From assembly GCA_016806645.1 (NCBI GenBank), contig JACSYO010000415.1, positions 4,459,001 through 4,523,000 of the forward strand: a DNA stretch of 64,000 nt, read 5' to 3'. The stretch comes from Ophiodon elongatus (lineage: Eukaryota > Chordata > Actinopteri > Perciformes > Hexagrammidae). Within the stretch, counting starts at the first letter, position 1. Each line of letters opens with the position of its first letter. Below, piece by piece: positions 42,314 to 64,000 of this stretch. The notes under the pieces are model-generated. The model was not told the DNA's origin, made no database searches, and saw only the letters and a list, made by a program, of their open reading frames with translations. Position numbers and translations under genes: made by a program.

Positions 42314-43608
42314 CTGTGGTAAAACAAAACAAACATTAAAAAACTACATGTTAAACTGAAACGTACCCACATTAAAAATCAGCTTGTTGTGTAGCATCAA
42401 ATTATTAATATATAGTTTCAGTGTCTCTCTCATCAACGGCCCATGTGTCATCAGTGTGTTCAATAAAAAAGACCCAGCAGTGTCTGCACAGATATCACGG
42501 ATCAGTCCCGCAAACAGGCATCGCAATGTCCCGCCGTTAGCTCGACGGAGGCCCTCTAATGCTAACAGACCGACCGCCGCTCGGCGGGTCCCCGCTGGCC
42601 TCGGTCCGCTTCTCCGCACAAACGTGGCTCTTATCTTTATTTACAGTGTGTGATAGCGTACGGAGAGCTGTTGGCGGCGCTCCCTCCGATATTGCAGACC
42701 TGTTTCTCGGCACCGCGGTTTCCTGACGGCGGCTCCCCGGTTCGTCTGGCGGTCCGTCAGGCGGCGCTACCCACTTTTCCCCGAAGCTCTCCGGCTGCGA
42801 CGGCGGGCCCTTCTTTACCCTCGGCTCTCATTTACTCTCGTTGGGACAATCCCGCGTGTGCTCGTCGCCCTTCGCTCACACGGAAGCGTGCGCCCCTTTT
42901 CCCGTTGGTCCCGCGTCACCGTCTGCGGCGTGGAAATGCAGAAATTTGAAAAAAAGTGTCCGTGGGAAACCACATTTCATTGAGTGAAACGAAACGTTTG
43001 CCCGCTGATCGCCTCCATTCGTGTGATACGAAGCTCTGCCCCAATGCGGTAGTGTCAACGTTTCCGGGCCTGTGATTGGACGGCCTGACTGTCAATCATA
43101 AACGGGGCTCTCCTGCTGGGTCTTGTAGTTCTTTTTTGTACGTTAGCGAACAATCACCCCCACCCCCCCAGCCGGTTTATTCATTTATTTATTTATTTAA
43201 TACAGTAATTGACTGCTTTGACGATGATCAGCATAATTTAGCCCGACAAACATTGTTACTAGGCAACGCCCCCCTGTTAATGTATCATCGAGGTGTCACG
43301 AATCACAACCGTCATTATTGTAGATTTGAGTTCATATTTCCGTTGGTCTCAAATTCTCCCCCAAAAGAACTCACTTTCCCAGCAACCCTTGCGAAGCTTT
43401 ACGTTGCCGTGCGTCAACTCTCCAGTCCCCCACCATCACCGTTCTACAGAGGAAGAAAGGGGGAGACGGGCGACCTATACAGAACGCTGTAAGTGTAGTT
43501 TATATTTATCTCGAATATTAAAACACACACACCTATAAAAGCTTGAGTTTGTGCCGGTCTGGCTCCTGTTAACGCTCCACCTTGCCCCCGGCTTTAGTTC
43601 ACACAAAC
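42314..43608. promoter_or_regulatory. bidirectional znf526/gsk3a promoter
   Basis: The ATGs of the divergent genes are 1.45 kb apart. 42480-42960 is CpG-rich and TATA-less. CCAAT boxes are at 43041-43045 (+) and 43075-43079 (-). A ZNF143-like element (antisense actacaagacccagc, 43114-43131) and a second one, ttcccagcaacccttgcg at 43376-43393, lie towards the gsk3a side. Bidirectional housekeeping promoters commonly use these sites. Exact TSSs are not visible. Confidence 0.65.
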
Positions 43609-56737
<13,129 letters not shown>

Positions 56738-59014
56738 GCATCCATCCCTCTGTCATCCTTTCTTTTTGTCTTCCCCATTTTACTTTTCTCTACTCTGCTC
56801 TTATCCCTCTCAACCTCCCCTCTGGCTCCAAACCCTTAAAATAGAAAAGAAATGACTATACACACCCACATAAACACTCAGCATTGCTATTTTCCCTGGA
56901 TTTTAACCATTTCCAATAGAAAACACTTTCTTTGGCTGCAAGCTTCCGGAAGATGTGGGGGTTGTTTTAAGGATATTTAGGTCGCCATGCTTGGGCTTAA
57001 TATAAGCTGCAGTTCTAAGTCCACGCTGGCCCGTGTCTGGCCTGTTAGAATAAGGAAACTTTACAATGTTTGGAAGTTGAGATGGGGGGTTATCCATGTT
57101 ATATGGATTTTCTGTATTATAATATACAATTGACTTTTATCCCTTTTTATGTTCATTTTATTTGCATTAGCGTATTTTATGTGTGGCCGTGGTGCCATTG
57201 AACGCGATCCTGATTGACTACGGAGTTGAGAATGAGGGCCGTACGTAAGGCCTGACTAATATTGACAATCATCCTTAGTGGGGTCAAAAATAGCACACTT
57301 GTAGTGTACATGATTGATCGTACAACACACTGTAGAATGTAGACTAGTGGCTTTTCTGTCACTTTCTACCCTGAACTCTACTCAAGTATTGTCAGTTCAC
57401 CCAGCCAAAGGCTCAACAAATGTGAAGAATTACTTTTAAATCTCCCAATTCGATACCAGACAGAAGATATTGGTGGATTTTGGTTCATTTTAGATAAGAG
57501 TTGGTTTTAAATTTTATTACAAATGAGGGCACCACAGCCTGTCTTTACAGTTTCTTTTTGAGTATTAGCTCCTCAACGGCCTTTTATGTGAATGAGAAGG
57601 AGCAGAGTGCACATTTTCAGTTTCATCAGTATAAGCTCATGTTTTCTTTGGTTAAGCTGGAAACCAAGCAATTCATGTTAATTCTCAAATGAGTATTGCA
57701 CATCTCCAAAGGGAGTAGAGCGGAAGCAAAGGGGCGAGTTATGTGTCGAGTCCAGCCGTCAACATAACTTCACACAGAGGGAGCCATTGATGTGGGGCTC
57801 CAGTTGCATTGAATACAGAAGCCTCAATGATGTCTCGCATGTCATAAACACACTAGCACTGTAGGGTGAAAAGTCACCTCAATAATTATGTCACTTTACG
57901 GTGTTACGTTTCATATCGGCTTGATTATGTTAAAGAACCGGGTGCAGAGGGACTACTGGCCGCTCCCGCCGCTCACCTGGCTCGTCATTGTCATTTCAGC
58001 TAGTATCCACAGTTATTGTTTGTGCAGGAGGAGGACTCCGAATGAATTTAGTTTGGTTTCGTGAGAGAGAGTTTTTGAAACCCTCTTCGGCCACTTCCCA
58101 AACAGCCTGCCTGTGACGCTCATATCATGTTCTTCTTGGCCTGTGCTGGTGGGAACTCATCGCGAATTATTTACTCGGCCTAACAGTCCACTGTCGGCAT
58201 GAACCAGTTGTCTTTCTTCCACCACGCAAATGTGCATGTTCAGCCCAAGTTGACCACACTATATTACTTCCATTAATCTCAGTAATAATCAGACCAGAAA
58301 CGATGCTCAAATCCCTGAAACCCAACAGCTTTTGGAGCCTCCCCTTCCATTCCTTTTCGTCCTCCTCCCTCTGCCTTCTGCTTCCCTCTTTCCTCCTCCT
58401 TTTTTCACTGCTAAACTGTAAATATCAAGTACCTTTTATTTTGTTATTATTGTTATTATATTGTTGTTCTTGTAATTTTTTTTTTCTCTAGTAGACCGGC
58501 GCAGCAGCGACCGGACTGTTTATCCTCAGTCGCAGTCTGTAAATACGATTTCATTTCAGTCCCTGGTTCAGGAGGGGAAAAACAGAACAAAATGTTTCAT
58601 TTTTATTCTCTCTCCCTCAATTTCTCTCTTCACGACTTTCTGTTTTCCTCCATAAATGTTGACATAACTGTTTTATTTATTGTATTGTGGGTTTTCTTTT
58701 TTCTTTTTTTTAGGGGTGGGTGGGGCGATCATTTATTTTCCACTGGGGTGGTACAATTGAGGGTTTAAAGTTTTTTGTTTTTTAACTCCAAATTTTAGTC
58801 CAGCAATGTCACATGCAAAACGATTTCACATCCAAGATACTGTACTGAGATCCAGACGTCGGTGTGCCCTTTCCAATCAGTGGTCTTGTATGTATGCAGG
58901 TGCACATGCTAGCCAACAGGTGGAACTCCAGTTTTCCATTTAACTTCAATGTGAAGGGAATGTTACAAGCCTCTGGATCTATGGGGTCGTTGTGTTGGGA
59001 GGGAGCACGGATCA

Positions 59015-59022
<8 letters not shown>

Positions 59023-59047
<25 letters not shown>

Positions 59048-59078
59048 CGTGTGCGTGTGTGTGCGTGTGTGTGTGTGT
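59023..59078 (+). repeat. compound TG tract
   Basis: TG units broken by GAGAGAGC and GC, inside the probable gsk3a 3' UTR. Confidence 0.9.
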
Positions 59079-59549
59079 CTGGAGGAAAGGGGAAATAATG
59101 AATCTTACTATTGACATGTATCATCTCCTGTGTCCGACCGGCTCCTGTCTTCGCTTCCTGTATGTAGTTGTATGAGTGTAACGGGTTAGTCCTGTTCGTA
59201 CAGTGTGTATGCTTCACAGATACTTGACAAGTTTCTTGAGCACAGCTGCAGGGAATGTGTGTATGTGTTTGTATGTGTGCTGGCAGACCATGGACATTAT
59301 TCTCAGTACTCCTGACTTTTTCCTAAATGAAGAGCTGATTAAATGTGCTATTTTAATGGTTTTTTTTCCATCTTCTGATCTGTCACACTTTGTTTTTAAT
59401 TTGCTGTGACCCTGCTCTTTTATCACCATTGTCTGAGGGTAAAATGTCTTTGTTGGGAACAGAACGGTTGGATAAAGGAGATGATGAAGAGAGAGGGATG
59501 GAGGGAGAGAAACAGTTTTTGTTTGTTGGTATAAATAATTAAACTCATT

Positions 59550-59555
59550 AATAAA
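59550..59555 (+). terminator. gsk3a: candidate gsk3a poly(A) signal
   Basis: AATAAA, preceded by ATTAAA at about 59538 and followed by a T/G-rich stretch. Confidence 0.45.
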
Positions 59556-59909
59556 GTGATGAAACTGTTCCTGTCTCACATTCATCATTGAATTATACCT
59601 TCAATAAGTGAGCTATGTTTACATGAGCACAGTGGGGATTTGTTAACTTTCTTGTTCTTTGTATACAAAGACAAAGCTTGTGTTAATATGTTGCATAGAT
59701 TAATGCGTTTAGTCAAATTTACATTGCAGCTCTTGGCCCCAGTAGTACTGTGGAGATGCACTAATATGGAATTTTAGGATCAATAATGATAACTGATTAT
59801 CTTGTTGTCACCGGTTCTGATAAAATATCCAATGATAATGCAAAAATGTGATGACAAAAAACGACCAGGAAGTTTTGACCAGTTGTGCAAGAGGTTTTAA
59901 GATTCTTAA

Positions 59910-60805
59910 CAGAACTTAAGTTAAAGTACTAATACAACAGTGTAATAAAAAATAAACTTAATGACTAGTAAAAGTCCTGCATTTAAGAGTACTATACTTA
60001 GTAAAAGTACAGAGGCATTCATTTGCAAAAAGTGCTTAAAGTAACAAAAGTACTCATTCTGAATATTATAGGACATTTTTACCTGAAATTCCCCTTTCGG
60101 AACAATTTAAGACTTTTTCTTAATTATCCACCAATAATATATCAGCCACCAATATATCATGTGTCCATATATTTCAGTGTAAAGAACAACGCGCACAGTG
60201 TGAGAGAAAAGGGCTAATCGAGGCAAAGCAGCTGCTTTTTGCCTCGTGGCCTCCTCGAAGGTTAATCCGGCCTTGATGCAGCAGAATATTCATAGTATAT
60301 TTATTCAGGTGCTGTGCTTCAGTATATCTATGAGATAACTGTACTTTGCTCGAGTTTTTCAATTTTTGTTTTTTTGTTTTCTTTCCTTCTACTCGACTAC
60401 AGTTCAAGGGCGAGTGTTGCACTTTTACTTCACATTTATTTGACAGCTATTTAATTTTCAGATTAAGAGTTTAAAAACCTGTAATGCTCTTATAAAGCAA
60501 AATGTATCAATGCACTGAATTAAACTACACAAAAATATATAAAATTATTCTACTTAGCTCCACCTAAACCACATGTGACATGATTCCGCCTTCATGTTAA
60601 TGCTTCAGTATTACGATAATAAAATATAGAATAATATTGCATAAGTACTTTTACTTTTGGTATTTTAAGTACATTTAGCTGATATTACTTCTGCACTTTC
60701 ACGTAAGTTACATTTTGAATGCAGGACGGAGTATTTCCACACTATGGTAGTGCTACTTTTACTTGGGCAAAGGAAGAGTACTTCTACTGCAGAGTACTGT
60801 GGTAA
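59910..60805. mobile_element. fish-type dispersed repeat with 'aaagtact' termini
   Basis: The left end reads 'agttaaagtactaatacaac', then 'agtaaaagtcctgcattta' and 'acaaaagtactcattctg'. The right end contains 'agtacttttacttttggtat' and 'gaagagtacttctactgcag', the same motif in reverse orientation. This resembles a non-autonomous element very common in teleost genomes, as I remember its consensus. Internal sequence is AT-rich and non-coding. Exact boundaries and family are uncertain. Confidence 0.7.
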
Positions 60806-63642
60806 TGAATTATGCTCATGAAGTGAAAATTAATCTAGTAAAGTGAGAGATAAATTTGTTGGGTAATTCTAACTGAGACAACCTGGCAATACTTCTGAAG
60901 ATGGGGTGGAAATGAGGGATATTTCTCATGCTGCTGGTAACTCAGGATGCAATCTGTTCTCAGTCAGACAACATGAAGAGCACTGGGATGTTGAGCAACG
61001 TTTTTAGTTGTGCTTTCTCAGGCCTTTCCCCTCCAAGAAATGTTGATAACTAAATGTGCAGAATATCAAAACGTATAAACTTGCCTATCAGTTATGAGTC
61101 TTAGGATTTGCTTTAATGAAACCCTTTCATGGAGGGATTAATGAAATGATGCTCTTGTTATGCTCCAAAGTGGTTCAGTGAACTCTGGAAGGGACCAGTT
61201 TCAGAATGATGAAATCAGAACGGTTGTTATGGAAACCATGCGATTGCAAATGTCAGTGAAAATGTTTTTGACCTTGACTGATAAATCTTGCACTTCCACA
61301 GTTTGATAACATCGGGCATGTGAACGGAGGGAGGCCGGTTCACGGACAATTAACATATTCATACTGTTCTGTGTATTTATCTTTTAATCGTTTTCTCTCT
61401 TTTTGACATTTGTTTCAAGATATCTGAGCATCACTTTGAATTCAGGTCTCATTTGACTCCATGACTTCGAGGACCTCCAAGCGCACAACTCAAACACAGC
61501 GGAGTGTCTTCATGGCCGCCCAACGAGGACCAAGGAAGCCTTTCCCACACATCAGAACCACAACCAGAATCTGATGTTCACCGACATAAAAGAAGAGCAG
61601 GATTTAATGACGTCTCGGGGCGTCTGTGAACTTTCTTTTTTTCGTCTTTCTCTGTGTTCAGTATGAAAATATTTATGGGCTCTGGCAGAAGCTTTGCTGG
61701 ACGAAGATTGACTAAAATGACTTAATTACCTTTAAGCCTGCCCCTCAAGTTCAGCCCAGATAAATTAATAGTTTGTCCTTGTATGAGGCCCTGTCCTTGG
61801 TCTCTAGTCATAAACATGAACTCAAGTCTCAGATTGACATTTTGCATTGTGTGTTCATTTCTGAGTTTGTTCATTATTGACTTGTCCCGTTAGACTGGGT
61901 GAATTATGTTTGTTTGGAAAATCAGTCATAAACAAGGTGTATTTATGGGTTGAGGGTTTGGTGCCGTTCCAATTTGGGGTATAAATATGAAATTGATAGA
62001 ACTGATTCACCAATTCAGATATATTAGAGGAAGATTGTCTGGAAAGAATCAAATCTGAGAAATAATCAATATTTAAAGATAGATGTGGAAGTAATCTACG
62101 TATATATTTATTTTTGCAGGGTATGTGTATATATGTATTATTATTTCTTTTTTTTGTTTCATTTGGTGTATTCTTAATTTTTAACTTTAATGTAGCTTTT
62201 ACAGTTTGTGTTTTATTTTTACCTGCTGTGTTTTTAGTGTTATATTTATAGCCTTCTTGGATGGCTGTGTGTGAAGGAAACAATATAAATCATAATTGAA
62301 AGAGAAATACATGTATTGGTTTCTGTTTTCACATGTGACTCCATACAAATCATAGCTGGATGTTAGTTGTTTCGTTTAATGTGCTTAACTAGAGGCAAAT
62401 GGCAAAGATAAAAATCTGCTTTTCTTTTAGAGGAATCAAGCTCTTCAGAAGCTTCATAATCTCAGAAAATGATCCTCTTGATAACTCCTGAAATTAGTCT
62501 GTTATCAGTTTTTTTATGGAACAAATCCAGCTCAACGGCCCTAAATTGATAAAGATAGTGAACAACAAGATGAGAGTCTTTGCTTGTGGCTCTGAGGCTG
62601 AACGCTAACATCAGCTTGCTCACTGTGTAGAACTGTGCTTCTTCTGTTATCCTTTTGTTTGTTACCTTGTTGAGTGCAAGGAGGCATAACATTTAAAATG
62701 TCCAACTAATAACTCTATTACGGCTACAGGTTTATATTTATGAATGATCCCTTCCACTCTGTTATTTAATTTCAACCAAAAAAACATCAAATTTGGAAAA
62801 TTCTCCCAAAATACATTTGTATATCATGTGGTTATTGTTAAATCTATATTTATATATTCATACATCACCCAAAAGAAATTCATGATGTATATAATTGGTG
62901 TCCTGAGTGTATCTCACAATATCAATGTTCATACTACTAGCATGTCAAATAGTGTTCCTCTAATTTTGCCACGAGAGTAAACTACATCCTTATCAGCCTA
63001 TTTTTGCCTGGAGTGCAGCAGCATCTGCTCACGCAGGCCAAAAGGTAGAGATGCTGAGAAAACAACACAAGAGATAAAGAGGAGTAAAGCGCTCGGTGTG
63101 AGCCCTCCTCTCCTGGGACCTGCCGTCTCTGAAGCACAGCGTGAATGAAAAGCATTGCTGCTAAGTCGTCACCGGGCTGATACGAGATGTCAAGGTTGAA
63201 TAATGTTATCCCGCGATGTGTCGAGCAGATTGCGCAGTTTCTGTGGAGCCGGAGCGGCCCCGGCCCTTCTGGCTGAAAGCCCGGCCGGCCCTTTAATACC
63301 ATTTGGAGTCAAGTAAAGCAGTCTGGAGGAGCTGCTCATCTCCCCAATCTGCCAATGGGGCACATCAGGGCACTGTGTAATTCTGGGAAACGAGTGGAGT
63401 GGGCTCGTCTATACTTTCACTGACCTCTGTACATACTACTTGATGCAGCTGGCTGGAGTCACTCTGAGGAGGGTAAATCTGGAAAGTGTAAGGCTATAGT
63501 GTAGATATTAATACACCTCTGTGGGCATTCGAGTGCACACGAGGCTGTGAAAAGGTGGAAGAGCTGCAGTTACAAACTCAGACTGTGGTTTCACCGTGTA
63601 GGAAACAAAGTTGCTGAAACATTTGCATCAGTACTGAGACGG

Positions 63643-63643
<1 letters not shown>

Positions 63644-63676
<33 letters not shown>
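63644..63676 (+). repeat. (TG)n microsatellite
   Basis: 33 bp pure TG near the right end. Confidence 0.95.
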
Positions 63677-63679
<3 letters not shown>

Positions 63680-64000
63680 GATGGTTTGAATACTGCGTTG
63701 TGTTAAATAAATGCAAACCGAGGTACGCTGTAATAAACTTTTAATTCAGACAAAAAAGTTGTTATGATTTCAATGTGTATGTAAGATAATGTAGCTACCA
63801 CCCAAATGTGTCTCTGGTGTTTTCTGTCGAATTATATATTTTACGTGACTGTACTTGTAATTAAATTTTGACTTGGGGGCACATTTTCTGTTATTTCTCT
63901 TGTGTTATTTGTCTGTAACTCATTGTTATTGCTACCTTATCATTTTTTGAAAGTCAGGCGCTTGTGAATGGACTTTTGCCTGTTCAGATATAATCTTAAT

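Larger units (their letters stand above)
56738..59575 (+). other. gsk3a: probable gsk3a 3' UTR
   Basis: No further coding exon. An AATAAA at 59550-59555 is the first convincing poly(A) signal after the stop, implying a UTR of about 2.8 kb that includes a TG tract at 59023-59078. An earlier, non-canonical site is possible. Confidence 0.5.
59576..64000. other. intergenic or downstream non-coding DNA
   Basis: No supported gene. Contains the dispersed repeat at 59.9-60.8 kb and a (TG)n at 63644-63676. A GC-richer patch at 63100-63480 has no coherent coding frame. Confidence 0.65.

Noticed and set aside
43582..43608. Upstream in-frame start for gsk3a
   Set aside because: It begins at a TTG. The ATG at 43609 gives the family MSGSGRPRTSSFAEP start.
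62982..63302. Minus-strand frame near the right end as a new gene
   Set aside because: No recognisable domain, splice context or composition typical of coding DNA.

Overview
The window is vertebrate genomic DNA from a teleost fish, most likely a percomorph. The evidence is genes split by GT-AG introns, many long (TG)n/(CA)n tracts, fish-type dispersed repeats, and proteins that read as fish orthologues of three mammalian chromosome 19q13.2 neighbours. I reconstructed the gene models by hand from reading frame, splice sites and remembered family motifs. No alignment or expression data were used.

Layout. (1) 1-4290 is non-coding: intron or 5' flank of the long capicua isoform, full of microsatellites. 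(2) 4422-34667 (+) is cic (capicua), an HMG-box repressor. The long isoform CIC-L starts in one 3.86-kb exon (4422-8283). The short isoform CIC-S starts at its own small exon (19450-19501), below a CpG-rich, CCAAT-containing promoter near 17.3-18.5 kb. Both join at 20347 and share 19 exons, giving 2781 aa (CIC-L) or 1511 aa (CIC-S) with the frame intact at every junction. A broken antisense LINE lies in the intron at 32057-34149. (3) 42158-37244 (-) is a C2H2 zinc-finger gene, best called znf526 (7 coding exons, 1127 aa, about 19 fingers, a 36-Gln tract). Its 3' end converges on that of cic, with candidate poly(A) signals about 230 bp apart. (4) 43609-56737 (+) is gsk3a (10 coding exons, 440 aa), divergent from znf526 across a shared CpG-rich promoter with CCAAT and ZNF143-like sites. 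(5) After the probable gsk3a poly(A) signal at 59550, I see only non-coding DNA to the end, including a fish-type repeat at about 59.9-60.8 kb.

How the genes relate. CIC is a default repressor relieved by receptor tyrosine kinase/MAPK signalling. GSK3A is a constitutively active Ser/Thr kinase inhibited by AKT and acts in WNT, insulin and glycogen control. ZNF526 is a nuclear C2H2 protein of poorly known function. Their adjacency is conserved synteny (human ZNF526-GSK3A-ERF-CIC) rather than an operon-like unit.

No new multi-gene system is visible. The best leads are local: a Cys/His knuckle and Tudor-like region private to CIC-L, an N/S-rich AT-codon insert and a 12-bp coding minisatellite in cic, mixed ZNF526/ZNF574 character in the finger gene, an apparent intron loss in gsk3a, a diverged 0.3-kb duplication and an unidentified antisense coding relic in gsk3a intron 1, and several perfect short hairpins in introns.
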